Origin: Parerythrobacter lutipelagi
GTDB lineage: Bacteria; Pseudomonadota; Alphaproteobacteria; Sphingomonadales; Sphingomonadaceae
Direction: 5' to 3'
DNA: 64,000 bases
Assembly (NCBI RefSeq): GCF_005434975.1
Contig: NZ_SKCJ01000001.1
Span: 62,001-126,000 of the forward strand
Shown: positions 45,634 to 54,875 of the stretch, in pieces
Layout: every line of letters begins with the position of its first letter
Numbering within the stretch: position 1 is the stretch's first letter
The notes under the pieces: model-generated
What the model was told of the DNA's origin: nothing
The model's input: the letters and a program-made list of their open reading frames with translations, nothing else
Database searches by the model: none
Position numbers and translations under genes: made by a program

Positions 45634-47226
45634 ATGAAATCGCTGCGCCGTGCGCTTGCCTCATTCGTCGTGCTGATCGCCAGCCCCCTTGCCGCGCCGC
45701 TTGCCGTGCCGCTCGCCGCGCAAGAAATGGAGCAGGTCCTGCCGCGCGCAGCGGATGAGGGCGGCGGACCCTATGCGACGCTCATCATTCGCGGTGCGAC
45801 GATGATCGACGGGACAGGTGCTCCGCCCGAAGGTCCGGTCGATATCGTCATCGAAGGGAACCGGATTGCAGGGATTGCGCGCGGCGGTGCGCCGCAGTCG
45901 GTGATCGACACTGCTGACCGCGTGGTCGATGCGAACGGCATGTATGTGCTGCCCGGCTTCGTCGACGTGCATGGGCACAATGGCGATCCCGGCAAGGCGC
46001 CGCAGCCCTCCTACGGATTCAAGCTGTGGCTGGCGCATGGCGTTACCACCGTGCGCGGAGTCGGCTTCGGCTGGGGGCCGGACGATCCCTCGCTCGACCA
46101 GAAGCGCAAGAGCGAAGCCAACACCATCGTCGCCCCGCGCCTCTATGCCTATGCCGTGCCCGGAGATGTGTGGCCGCAAGGCGTGGTCGACAGCCCGGAA
46201 AAAGGGCGCGAATGGGCCCGCTGGATCAAGGCGCGCGGCTATGACGGGATCAAGTTCTTCAACAATGAAGACCCCGCTACGCTGGCCGCGATTCTCGACG
46301 AGAGCAACGCAATCGGTCTGGGCAGCGTGGCTCACCTTGGACAGCGCGGCGTTGCGCAGGTCGATGCGGAAAAGGCGATCGAACTCGGTCTCGGCGGCGT
46401 GACCCATTTCTACGGGCATTTCGAAAGCTTGCTCGATAGCAGCGCAAGCCCGCAATATCCCGCCGACTACAACTATCTCGACGAGCAGGCGCGTTTTGCC
46501 TGGGTGGCACGGCTGGCTGATCAGGTAGGCGAACCGGGCAGCGAGCGGTGGGAAGAATATATCGACTTCATGGTCGAAGAAGGCGTCACACTCAGCCCGA
46601 CGTTCAACATCTATTCCGCCAGCCGCGACGTGATGCGGGCGCGCAATCTGGAATGGCACGAGAAATACACTCTGCCGCAGCTGATGGATTTCTACGCTCC
46701 CAGCCTGACCAATCACGGCAGCTATTACCACGACTGGTCGAGCGAAGACGAGATCGCGTGGCGCAATTTCTATCGCAAGTGGTTCGACCTGACCCGTGCG
46801 TTCAAGGACCGCGGCGGGCGCGTCACGGCCGGGTCCGACCCTGGCTATATCTACCAGACCTGGGGCTTCGCCTATATCGGCGAGCTGGAAATGTTGCGCG
46901 AAGCGGGACTGACCCCGCTCGAAGTGATTCAGGCGGCGACGATGAACGGCGCCGAAGAGATCTGGCAGTCGAAGGGCGGCAACCCGCCGTTCGGGACGAT
47001 CAAGCCGGGCAAGCTGGCCGACCTCGTGATCGTGCCGGAGAATCCACTGGCCAATCTGAAGGTGCTCTATGGCACCGGTCACGCGCGCCTGAACCGCGAA
47101 ACCAACCAGCTAGAGACAGTCGGCGGCGTGCGCTGGACGGTGAAGGACGGCATCGTTTACGACGCGCATGAATTGCTCGCCGATGTTGCAGCGATGGTGG
47201 AAGGGGAAAAGGCGAAGCAGCAATAG
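45634..47226 (+). CDS. Exported amidohydrolase family protein
   Basis: 530-residue metal-dependent hydrolase of the imidazolonepropionase/prolidase-like branch. Signal peptide (about residues 1-32), then TMIDGTG and a HGHNGDPGK metal motif, VAHLGQRGVAQ and VTAGSDPGY further on. GGGGA upstream of the ATG supports the start. Substrate cannot be predicted; peptides or cyclic amides are typical. Separate from its neighbours (DUF541 divergent, ABC-F 82 bases downstream). Confidence 0.88.
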   Translation: MKSLRRALASFVVLIASPLAAPLAVPLAAQEMEQVLPRAADEGGGPYATLIIRGATMIDGTGAPPEGPVDIVIEGNRIAGIARGGAPQSVIDTADRVVDANGMYVLPGFVDVHGHNGDPGKAPQPSYGFKLWLAHGVTTVRGVGFGWGPDDPSLDQKRKSEANTIVAPRLYAYAVPGDVWPQGVVDSPEKGREWARWIKARGYDGIKFFNNEDPATLAAILDESNAIGLGSVAHLGQRGVAQVDAEKAIELGLGGVTHFYGHFESLLDSSASPQYPADYNYLDEQARFAWVARLADQVGEPGSERWEEYIDFMVEEGVTLSPTFNIYSASRDVMRARNLEWHEKYTLPQLMDFYAPSLTNHGSYYHDWSSEDEIAWRNFYRKWFDLTRAFKDRGGRVTAGSDPGYIYQTWGFAYIGELEMLREAGLTPLEVIQAATMNGAEEIWQSKGGNPPFGTIKPGKLADLVIVPENPLANLKVLYGTGHARLNRETNQLETVGGVRWTVKDGIVYDAHELLADVAAMVEGEKAKQQ

Positions 47227-47308
47227 CTACCCCTGCTTGAGTCACGGGGCTTGAGGGACGGGGATTTTGGTTGCGACGCACACCGCCAGCGCCTAGCTGC
47301 CACCGGCC

Positions 47309-49126
47309 ATGGCACAGCCCCCGATCCTCAGTCTCGAAAGCATATCGCTCCAACAGGGCGGACGGTGGCTGTTTGGCGGGCCGGACAACGACGCGCTTGA
47401 TCTGCATGTCGGTCCGCGTGACAGGCTGGCGCTGATCGGCCGCAACGGCGCGGGCAAGACCACCCTGTTCCGTCTGATCGATGATCTGATCGAACCCGAC
47501 AAGGGAGAGCGCAAGGTCAAGCCCGGACTGCGGATCGTGGTTCTCGAACAGGACCCCGATTTCTCCGGCTTCGACACATTGATGGACTTCGCTCTGGCCG
47601 GCAGCCATCCACCGGCCGAATATGAAGTCGAAGCCATCGCCGGACAGCTCGGCATCGACATGGCCACTCCGTCCAGCGGCGCGAGCGGCGGCGAACGGCG
47701 GCGAGCGGCGATCGCCCGCGCGTTGGCGCAGGATCCCGACCTGCTGCTGATGGATGAACCAACCAACCACCTGGATCTCGCCGCGATCGACTGGCTGGAA
47801 AGCTGGCTCGACCGTTACAAGGGCGCGTTCATCGTCATCAGCCATGACCGGACCTTCCTCAAGCGCCTGACCAAGGCGACGATCTGGCTTGATCGCGGCA
47901 CTTTGCGCCGCAAGGAAATCGGGTTTGGCGGCTATGATGCATGGGAAGAACAGGTCTATGCCGAAGAAGCCCGTGCGGCAGAAAAGCTCGACGCCAAACT
48001 GAAGCTGGAGGCACATTGGCTTGAACGCGGCGTTACCGCGCGGCGCAAACGCAACCAGGGGCGGCTCGAGAAACTGTACCAGATGCGGGCGCAGCGTGCG
48101 GCAATGATCACACCCGTTGGCGGGGCCAAGCTGGGACTCGCGACTGAAGAAGAGTTCAAAAGCAAGTCTGTGATTGTCGCGCAGGATGTCTCCAAATCGT
48201 TCGGAGAGCGCAAGATCATCCGCGATTTCTCTTTGCGCATCCAGCGCGGCGACCGGATCGGTGTTGTCGGCTCAAACGGCGCTGGCAAGACAACCCTGCT
48301 TAAATTGCTCACCGGAGAGCTGGAGCCCGATACCGGCAAGGTCGATATCTCCAAGAAGCTGACCGGGGTAATGATCGACCAGCAGCGCAGCCTGATGGAG
48401 CCCGACAAGACCGTGCGGCAGGTGCTGGCCGAAGGCGGCGACTGGATCGATGTCCGCGGCAACCGGAAACACGTGCAGGGCTATCTCAAGGACTTTCTGT
48501 TCGACCCGAAAATTGTCGATACCAAAGTCGGCATCATGTCGGGCGGCGAGCGATCGCGCTTGCTGCTGGCGCGCGAATTCGCCCGCAAATCCAACCTGCT
48601 GGTGCTGGACGAGCCGACCAACGATCTCGATCTCGAAACGCTCGACCTGCTGCAGGAAGTGATCGCGGACTACGAAGGCACCGTGCTGATCGTCAGCCAT
48701 GACCGGGATTTTCTGGACAAAACCGTCACCGTGACGCTTGGCCTCGATGGCAGCGGCTTTGTCGACATCGTCGCGGGCGGGTACGAAGACTGGGACGCCA
48801 AGCGCCGCAAGCGCAACAAGGGACCGTCGAAGGCAAAAGCGGAAAGGGGCGATACGCCCGCTGCGCCGGCCCCGGTGCCGAAATCGCCGCCGAAATCGGA
48901 CAAACTTTCGTACAAGGACCAGCGCGACTACGAACTGCTCCCTGCCCGGATCGAGGAACTGGAAGCGGCCATCGCCAAGGGCGAGGCGATGTTGGCCGAC
49001 CCCGACCTCTACACCTCGGACCCGCAAAAATTCGCCAATATCAACCAGGGTGTCGAAAACGCGCGAGCCGAGAAAAACGCAGCGGAAGAGCGCTGGCTCG
49101 AATTGGCCGAGCTGGTCGAGGGATAG
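47309..49126 (+). CDS. ABC-F family ATPase (Uup-like)
   Basis: 605-residue cytoplasmic protein with two ABC domains and no membrane part. Walker A sequences GRNGAGKTTLF and GSNGAGKTTLL, ABC signatures SGGERRRAAI and SGGERSRLLL, and Walker B LLMDEPTNHLD and LVLDEPTNDLD. A C-terminal coiled-coil extension (ARIEELEAAIAKGEAM) matches Uup. ABC-F proteins act on ribosomes or DNA structures; Uup is linked to transposon excision and ribosome-related functions. Longer than EttA because of the coiled coil. Confidence 0.9.
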   Translation: MAQPPILSLESISLQQGGRWLFGGPDNDALDLHVGPRDRLALIGRNGAGKTTLFRLIDDLIEPDKGERKVKPGLRIVVLEQDPDFSGFDTLMDFALAGSHPPAEYEVEAIAGQLGIDMATPSSGASGGERRRAAIARALAQDPDLLLMDEPTNHLDLAAIDWLESWLDRYKGAFIVISHDRTFLKRLTKATIWLDRGTLRRKEIGFGGYDAWEEQVYAEEARAAEKLDAKLKLEAHWLERGVTARRKRNQGRLEKLYQMRAQRAAMITPVGGAKLGLATEEEFKSKSVIVAQDVSKSFGERKIIRDFSLRIQRGDRIGVVGSNGAGKTTLLKLLTGELEPDTGKVDISKKLTGVMIDQQRSLMEPDKTVRQVLAEGGDWIDVRGNRKHVQGYLKDFLFDPKIVDTKVGIMSGGERSRLLLAREFARKSNLLVLDEPTNDLDLETLDLLQEVIADYEGTVLIVSHDRDFLDKTVTVTLGLDGSGFVDIVAGGYEDWDAKRRKRNKGPSKAKAERGDTPAAPAPVPKSPPKSDKLSYKDQRDYELLPARIEELEAAIAKGEAMLADPDLYTSDPQKFANINQGVENARAEKNAAEERWLELAELVEG

Positions 49127-49129
49127 GGT

Positions 49130-49606
49130 TCAATCGATCCGGTAGAAATCGGCCACCCGGTCGAGCGCGAGTTTCAGCACCAGCTTGCCGCTGCGCGCCG
49201 GCCACTGCATCGCCCGTTCAGCATCAGGCAGGCTCTCGCAGGCGCAGACGACTCGCCAGAGTATATCCTGCAATCCCCTGCCCGCTCCGGCCAGCGCGCC
49301 GTCGAACCGGGCTTTGGCGGCGATCTGCCGTTCCGTGGGCGACAGGCCGGCATCGCCGCCTTGCCCACTGATCCGCACCGGATCCCACCGCATGGTAACG
49401 CTGGGGCCGAGTTGTGCGCGTTCGTAATCGGAGCGCAGGCGTTCTCCGGCATCGAACAGCCGATCGTCGAGATGGCCGCGTGCATGAAGCCATCCTAGTG
49501 GGGATTCAGCGATATTGACGGTCGCGGTTCGTCTTTTGCCCCGTACGCCATTCGCCCGCCGCACCCCTTCGCTGGTCAATTCGCGTTCGACAAGTTCGCG
49601 GCGCAT
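49130..49606 (-). CDS. DUF6456-like hypothetical protein
   Basis: 158-residue helical protein. Start at 49606 (MRRELVEREL) with GGAGAG six bases upstream; the ATG at 49612 is too close to that site. The C-terminal half (LSPTERQIAAKARFDGALAG to the RVADFY end) resembles a DUF6456 domain seen in alphaproteobacteria, with a helix-turn-helix character. It is transcribed divergently from the XRE regulator; its stop is 3 bases from the ABC-F stop (convergent). Identity is by memory of the family; function unknown. Confidence 0.65.
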   Translation of the reverse strand: MRRELVERELTSEGVRRANGVRGKRRTATVNIAESPLGWLHARGHLDDRLFDAGERLRSDYERAQLGPSVTMRWDPVRISGQGGDAGLSPTERQIAAKARFDGALAGAGRGLQDILWRVVCACESLPDAERAMQWPARSGKLVLKLALDRVADFYRID

Positions 49607-49626
49607 CGGCATCTCTCCTGATTCGA

Positions 49627-49693
49627 CTGACGAATGAGCCCTTGCCAAAAACGGATAGTTGTAGGAAAGTGAAAAACCGATTTGGTTCGTCAG
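49627..49693. promoter_or_regulatory. Inverted repeat in the divergent promoter region
   Basis: CTGACGAA (49627-49634) and TTCGTCAG (49686-49693) are perfect 8-bp arms 51 bases apart between the divergent genes. Inside lies TGTAGGAAA (49660-49668). This could be an operator pair of the XRE regulator. Confidence 0.5.
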
Positions 49694-49703
49694 GGAGGGC
49701 GAT

Positions 49704-50288
49704 TTGATCAACCGCATTCGCGATCTGCGCAAGGCCAAGGGCTGGACCTTGGCCGATCTCGCCGAGGCTTGCACGCCGCCGACTACCCCGCAGACCATCG
49801 GGCGGTTGGAAACGGGAATGCGCAATCTCTCGCTCCGATGGATGGAGAAGATCGCGCTCGCGCTGGATGTCGATGCCGAAACACTGGTGCGGTCGGAGGC
49901 CAGTTCGCACCCCAAAGTGGTTGCCCGGCTGACCGAGGCCGGAGCGGAAGCGCTGGCCAAACAGGCCGACGCCGTGCTCCCGACCGAGCTTGGCGGCGAG
50001 GCGCCGCTGATGGCGCTGGCGGTCGAATCCGGAATGGGCGAGTATCGCGCGGGCGACCAGCTATGGCTGCGACAGATCGATCCGGCAGACGGCAATGGAA
50101 CGATCAATCGCGCGATCAACCGCGACGTCCTCGTCCCTCGCCCGGGCGGGCGATTCGCATTCGGCAGGCTGATCGACCGCCAGGGAACGCTGGTTGGCAT
50201 CCTGCCGCCCGGCATGGGCCAGAAACAGCAGGTGGTCGACAACCCGCCCTGGATCGGTGTCGCTGAAATGCTCGTGCGCAAGCTGTGA
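49704..50288 (+). CDS. XRE-family regulator with LexA-like C-terminal domain
   Basis: 194-residue regulator. N-terminal helix-turn-helix (IRDLRKAKGWTLADLAEACT through RLETGMRNLSLRWME) is a typical Xre/Cro fold. The C-terminal part is a phage-repressor/S24-like beta domain (YRAGDQLWLR, GRLIDRQGTLVGILPPG), but the usual GDSM motif with the catalytic Ser is absent, so self-cleavage is unlikely. The gene is separated from the glycosyltransferase by 7 bases. Divergent from the DUF6456-like gene. Chromosomal regulator rather than prophage, as no phage genes are near. Confidence 0.8.
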   Translation: MINRIRDLRKAKGWTLADLAEACTPPTTPQTIGRLETGMRNLSLRWMEKIALALDVDAETLVRSEASSHPKVVARLTEAGAEALAKQADAVLPTELGGEAPLMALAVESGMGEYRAGDQLWLRQIDPADGNGTINRAINRDVLVPRPGGRFAFGRLIDRQGTLVGILPPGMGQKQQVVDNPPWIGVAEMLVRKL

Positions 50289-50295
50289 TCCGGCC

Positions 50296-51480
50296 ATGAA
50301 GCATATCCTCTCGATCTCGACGCTCTATCCCAACGCGCACACGCCGCGCTTCGGGACCTTTGTTGCCCGTTCGCTGGAAGCGCTCGCTGCGCGCGGGGAT
50401 TGGCGGGTGACCATGGTCAATCCGGTCGGCATCCCGCCGATCGCGTTCGGCAAGTACAAACCGCTCGCGGCAGCTGCGATCGACGGGAAAGAGGGCGGCG
50501 TCGATGTCTTCAGACCAAAGTTCACTCTGATCCCCCGACTCGGCGCCCGCAGCAATCCCGGCATCATCGCACGGAAGATCCTGCCGCTGGTCGAGAGCAT
50601 TCACCAGACCACCCCGATCGATGTGATCGACGCGCAGTTCTTTTATCCCGACGGTCCTGCGGCAGCGTGGATTGCCGAGAAGCTGGGCGTGCCGCTGTCG
50701 ATCAAGGCACGTGGTTCCGACATCACCTATTGGGGCGCGAAGGATTTTGCCCGCGACCAGATGCTCGACGCGTCCGAACGCGCAACCGGGCTACTCGCGG
50801 TATCGCAAGCGCTCGCTCGCGACATGACGGAAATGGGCATGCCAGCGCACAAGATCGCGCTGAACTACACCGGGCTCGACCGCGACCGGTTTCGCCCGCT
50901 CAACCATGTCGGGCTGAGAGCAATGCTGGCCAAGTCGCTCGGGATCGAGTTGCCCGCGACCGGCGCTGTCTTTTCAACCGTCGGCGCGCTGGTCCAACGC
51001 AAAGGGCACGATCTGGTGATCGGTGCGCTGGGCCATTTTCCCGGAGCGCACCTGTTGCTGGTCGGCAAGGGAGAAGACGAAAAGCACCTGCGCACCTTGG
51101 CCAAGGATTTGCAGGTCGATGACCGGGTGCATTTCGTCGGATCGGTCGATCACGACCTGATGCCGGTTATCCTGTCAGCCTCCGACGCGATGGTCCTGCC
51201 CTCTGCGCGCGAAGGTCTTGCCAACGCGTGGGTGGAAGCTCTGGCGTGCGGTACGCCAATCGTGATTTCGGATGCCGGCGGCGCGCGTGAACTGGTGACC
51301 GGACCGGAGGCCGGAGTCATCGTCGAACGCACCGTCGATGCGGTCGCCGGCGGTATGGCCCGCATCCTTGCCGCGCCGCAAAATCGGCAGGTTGTGGCAA
51401 GCTATGCCGACCGTTTCAGCTGGCAGCAAAACGCCGCCGATCTCGCCGCCCATCTCGAACGGCTTACCGGCGGCGATTGA
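50296..51480 (+). CDS. Glycosyltransferase family 4
   Basis: 394-residue GT-B fold glycosyltransferase. The start at 50296 (MKHILSISTLYPNAHTPRFG) is chosen over the frame to 50194. Two Rossmann halves, with the C-terminal donor-site motif LPSAREGLANAWVEALACGTPIV typical of GT4 (E-x7-E). It may act in exopolysaccharide, glycosphingolipid or lipid-carrier glycan synthesis; the acceptor cannot be determined. Directly downstream of the XRE regulator, perhaps in the same transcript. Confidence 0.88.
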   Translation: MKHILSISTLYPNAHTPRFGTFVARSLEALAARGDWRVTMVNPVGIPPIAFGKYKPLAAAAIDGKEGGVDVFRPKFTLIPRLGARSNPGIIARKILPLVESIHQTTPIDVIDAQFFYPDGPAAAWIAEKLGVPLSIKARGSDITYWGAKDFARDQMLDASERATGLLAVSQALARDMTEMGMPAHKIALNYTGLDRDRFRPLNHVGLRAMLAKSLGIELPATGAVFSTVGALVQRKGHDLVIGALGHFPGAHLLLVGKGEDEKHLRTLAKDLQVDDRVHFVGSVDHDLMPVILSASDAMVLPSAREGLANAWVEALACGTPIVISDAGGARELVTGPEAGVIVERTVDAVAGGMARILAAPQNRQVVASYADRFSWQQNAADLAAHLERLTGGD

Positions 51481-51487
51481 ACCCGGC

Positions 51488-52465
51488 TCAGCTTTCGCCG
51501 CGCGCGATGCGGTCCTGTTTGTCGGCCACCGATTCCTCAGGGATGAAGCTGTTTGAATCGACGCCCAGCCAGATCAGGATCGGTGCCGCCATATAGACCG
51601 AGCTGTAGGTCCCGACGAACAGGCCAAGCGTAATCGCCGATGCGAGGCCGAACAGGCTTTCCGGCCCGAACAGCACCAGCGGGATCAGCGCGACAAACAA
51701 CGTCAGTGAGGTCATTACTGTCCGTGCCAGCGTCTCGTTGACTGACAGGTCGAGCAATTCGGGCAGTTCCATCTTGCGGAACTTCTTCAAATTCTCGCGG
51801 ATGCGGTCGTAGACAACGATCGTATCGTTCAGCGAATAACCGATGATGGCCAGGATCGCAGCGATGATCTGCAAGCTGAATTCGAGCTGGAACAGGGCAA
51901 ACATGCCCAGCGTCAACGACACGTCATGGAACAGCGCGAACATTGCCCCGACCCCGAACTGCCATTCGAACCGGACCCAGATGTAGATCGAAATCGCAGC
52001 CATCGCGGCGACCAGCGCCCAGATCGCGGTCTCCCAGAATTCGCCTGAGACCTTGCCGGAAACATTGTCGTTTCCATCGAGGCGGAAGTCGGAATGGTTC
52101 TGCGAAATCTCAGTCACGATCTCATTGGCAATGAGCTGCGCTGCTTCGTTGTCGCCCTCAGCGGCTTCCGGCAGGCGGACGCGGATCGAAACCTGATTGT
52201 CCGCGCCGAATTTCTGGACGATCGGCTCACCGTAGCCGAGCGATGCGACCTGCTCGCGCAGCTCCGGGATAGGCGCGTTCTCGCTCTGCTCGAACGTCGC
52301 ACGCAGCTCCAACCCGCCGGCAAAATCCACGCCGTAATTCAGGCCTTTGGTCAACACCAGCGCCCAGCTTGCCGCGATCAGCAAAATGCTGACCACGTAG
52401 AACGGCAGGCGATATTTGAGGAACTTGATGTTCGTGTCGTTGGGGACAAGTTTGAGAAGTCGCAT
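51488..52465 (-). CDS. secF: Protein translocase subunit SecF
   Basis: 325-residue membrane protein of the SecDF complex that uses the proton gradient to pull exported proteins. Conserved GVDFAGG motif near the N-terminus and six transmembrane segments, with the YSLNDTIVVYDRIREN family motif in a later helix. It follows secD by 14 bases. Confidence 0.96.
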   Translation of the reverse strand: MRLLKLVPNDTNIKFLKYRLPFYVVSILLIAASWALVLTKGLNYGVDFAGGLELRATFEQSENAPIPELREQVASLGYGEPIVQKFGADNQVSIRVRLPEAAEGDNEAAQLIANEIVTEISQNHSDFRLDGNDNVSGKVSGEFWETAIWALVAAMAAISIYIWVRFEWQFGVGAMFALFHDVSLTLGMFALFQLEFSLQIIAAILAIIGYSLNDTIVVYDRIRENLKKFRKMELPELLDLSVNETLARTVMTSLTLFVALIPLVLFGPESLFGLASAITLGLFVGTYSSVYMAAPILIWLGVDSNSFIPEESVADKQDRIARGES

Positions 52466-52479
52466 AATCTATCCCCTCC

Positions 52480-54087
52480 TTAAAGGTTGAGCTCGGACGG
52501 ACGCGAGCGGCGCAGCCAACCGGCCACCCACATGCGCGACAGCGTAACGGCGGTGAATACGCTGGTGAAAAGGCCGAGGATCAGAACCACAGCGAAACCG
52601 CGGATCGGGCCCGAGCCGAACAGGAACAGCAGCACACCGGCGATGAAGTTGGTGACATTGGCATCGTAAATCGCCCGGCTCGCTTCCTTGTAGCCGTTTT
52701 CGACCGCCGCGACCACGCGCCGCCCTCGCCGTCTTTCTTCCGCAATGCGTTCGTTGATCAGCACGTTCGCATCGACTGCAGCACCAATGGTGATCACGAA
52801 TCCGGCCAAGCCGGGCAAGGTGAGCGTGGTGTTGGCAATTGCCATGATGCCAAGCAGCATCAGCACGTTGATTACCAATGCATAGGTCGCATAGACGCCG
52901 AACCGGCCATAAGTGGCAACCATCAAGGCAATGACTGCGAAGAAACCGATCATGATCGCAATGATCCCTTTGCGGATCGAGTCCGCCCCGAGATCAGGCC
53001 CGACAGAGCGTTCCTCGATAATCTCCAGATCGACCGGCAACGCGCCCGATTGCAGAGAGATTGCCAACGCATTGGCCGAATCGACAGTGAAATTCCCGGA
53101 AATCTGCGCCTGACCGCCGTAGATCGGCTCATTGAAGCTTGGCGCTGAAATGACTTCGCCATCCAGGATGATGGCGAAACGGCGGTTGACGTTCTCGGAA
53201 CTCAGCTTGGCGAAACGTGCCCCGCCCTGGGCATCAAAGGTGATGTTGACCACATCGGAGTTGTCGTCGAACTTCTTGCCGGCCTGTGCGTCGATCAGCG
53301 AGTCGCCCTGGATCCCGCCAAGGCGGCGCACGACCATCGAGGTACCTTCCTGCCCGCTGCCTTCGGCATAGGGCACGACCTGCGTTCCGACTTTCGAGAT
53401 CGAGAGTGCGGAATCGTTCGGTACGGCGTTCTGGAATTCCGGATCGACGAGCTTGAATTCAAGCTTTGCCGTCTGGCCGAGCAGTTCCTTCAACTGCTCC
53501 GGATCGTCGAGGCCCGGGACCTGCACAACGATGCGATTCTCGCCCTGCCGGATGATCGTGGGCTCACGCGTTCCAAGCGCATCGATACGCTTGCGGACAA
53601 CATCGGTGGCGGCATCCATCGCATTGCTCACCGCCGCTTCGGTCCCGGCATCGGTTTGAGTCAGGACAAAACGCGTTTCGTCATCGACCCTCAGATCCCA
53701 TTCGCGGACTAGCCCGGTGCCGTTGACCAGAGGGAGTATCTCTTCTCTCGCCCGGTCCACATCCGCTGTGGATTCCACCATGAAGCTCAGGCGTTCGCCG
53801 CGGGTCGAAACATCGCCGGCGCGGATGCGCGGTTCTGCCGAGCGGAAGGCAGCCTGCACGGCATCTTCCATATTCTGCAGGCGCTGTGTCTTTACCTGCT
53901 GCGGATCGGCTTCGAGCAGGATATGACTGCCGCCGGCCAGATCGAGGCCCAGATTCACCACCGGATCGGGCAGCGCATCAGGCCAGCGAATGTTCGCGGC
54001 GCTGAAAATGGAAGGGAGCGCGGCGGCCACTGCCACCAAAGTCAGGCTCCACAGCCAGACCTTCCGCCAGGTTGGAAATTCGAGCAT
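52480..54087 (-). CDS. secD: Protein translocase subunit SecD
   Basis: 535-residue SecDF partner. N-terminal GLDLAGGSHILLEAD motif, a large periplasmic P1 domain (FSVLTQTD... region with VQVPGLDDPEQLK) and six transmembrane helices with GAAVDANVLINERI. Works with SecF in the inner membrane; secD and secF are encoded together as normal. yajC is 20 bases upstream. Confidence 0.96.
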   Translation of the reverse strand: MLEFPTWRKVWLWSLTLVAVAAALPSIFSAANIRWPDALPDPVVNLGLDLAGGSHILLEADPQQVKTQRLQNMEDAVQAAFRSAEPRIRAGDVSTRGERLSFMVESTADVDRAREEILPLVNGTGLVREWDLRVDDETRFVLTQTDAGTEAAVSNAMDAATDVVRKRIDALGTREPTIIRQGENRIVVQVPGLDDPEQLKELLGQTAKLEFKLVDPEFQNAVPNDSALSISKVGTQVVPYAEGSGQEGTSMVVRRLGGIQGDSLIDAQAGKKFDDNSDVVNITFDAQGGARFAKLSSENVNRRFAIILDGEVISAPSFNEPIYGGQAQISGNFTVDSANALAISLQSGALPVDLEIIEERSVGPDLGADSIRKGIIAIMIGFFAVIALMVATYGRFGVYATYALVINVLMLLGIMAIANTTLTLPGLAGFVITIGAAVDANVLINERIAEERRRGRRVVAAVENGYKEASRAIYDANVTNFIAGVLLFLFGSGPIRGFAVVLILGLFTSVFTAVTLSRMWVAGWLRRSRPSELNL

Positions 54088-54107
54088 GGTCTGTGCGCCC
54101 CTGAAGT

Positions 54108-54434
54108 TCAGTCGTTCGCGGCTTTGCCACCGGGCGGAATGATGTCGCCGATGGTTGCCTTCACGGTCTTGACGCGGACACCCTGCGCAATCTCGACATC
54201 GGCGTAATTGTCATCGACCTTGATCACCTTGCCCACGATCCCGCCAGCGGTAACGATCTGATCGCCCTTCTTGATGGCGGCAATCTTTTCCCGGTGCTGC
54301 TTTTGCTGGCGCATCTGCGGCCGGATAAGAAGGAACCAGAAAATCGCGAAGATGCCGACCCATGGAAGGATCTGCAGCCAGAAGGGCGGTGCGTCTGCGG
54401 TCGCGGCAGCAGCCGAGCCTAGGAAATCGAGCAT
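54108..54434 (-). CDS. yajC: Preprotein translocase subunit YajC
   Basis: 108-residue single-span membrane protein associated with SecDF. One hydrophobic helix (residues 16-44, ILPWVGIFAIFWFLLIRPQ) followed by the basic RPQMRQQKQH motif and a soluble KKGDQIVTAGGIVGKV domain. First gene of the yajC-secD-secF operon. Confidence 0.96.
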   Translation of the reverse strand: MLDFLGSAAAATADAPPFWLQILPWVGIFAIFWFLLIRPQMRQQKQHREKIAAIKKGDQIVTAGGIVGKVIKVDDNYADVEIAQGVRVKTVKATIGDIIPPGGKAAND

Positions 54435-54636
54435 GTTAAAAGCCTAACCCGTGAAAAATCGTAGTGCATTTGCCGGGCCGTTTTCTGCAAGTGAGAACCT
54501 GCTGAACCTCGCCCCGGACATAGGTGGGCGCGCCTAGCAGCAATGCAAGATGTCCGCAATCGACGCTGCAACCCTGTGTGGATTTCGCAACAACTGCCGC
54601 AATTGCTGCCCGACTCGTGCGGGAGCCTTTGTGCGC

Positions 54637-54665
54637 TTGCCATGGTCACACGCCCACACTATAGC
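54637..54665 (+). promoter_or_regulatory. Sigma-70 promoter of tRNA-Pro(GGG)
   Basis: TTGCCA (54637-54642), 17-base spacer, TATAGC (54660-54665). The predicted start lies about 12 bases before the tRNA, consistent with a short 5' leader. Confidence 0.65.
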
Positions 54666-54683
54666 GCCGCCCTCCACTGGTCT

Positions 54684-54760
54684 CGGGAAGTAGCGCAGCC
54701 TGGTAGCGCATCACACTGGGGGTGTGGGGGTCGCAGGTTCGAATCCTGTCTTCCCGACCA
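54684..54760 (+). tRNA. tRNA-Pro (anticodon GGG)
   Basis: 77-base cloverleaf. Acceptor CGGGAAG pairs with CTTCCCG, the anticodon loop is CTGGGGG (GGG), TTCGAAT T-loop, discriminator A, CCA encoded at 54758-54760. Promoter directly upstream. Confidence 0.96.
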
Positions 54761-54875
54761 GTGGACAATTCCCAACATCCCCTCGCCGCCCGCTTTGCCG
54801 CTGTTGGATAATTCATTTTCCTACACGTACCATTATGGTTATCTGGATTGCTCCCATTTTTGCAGGAGCAAGACC

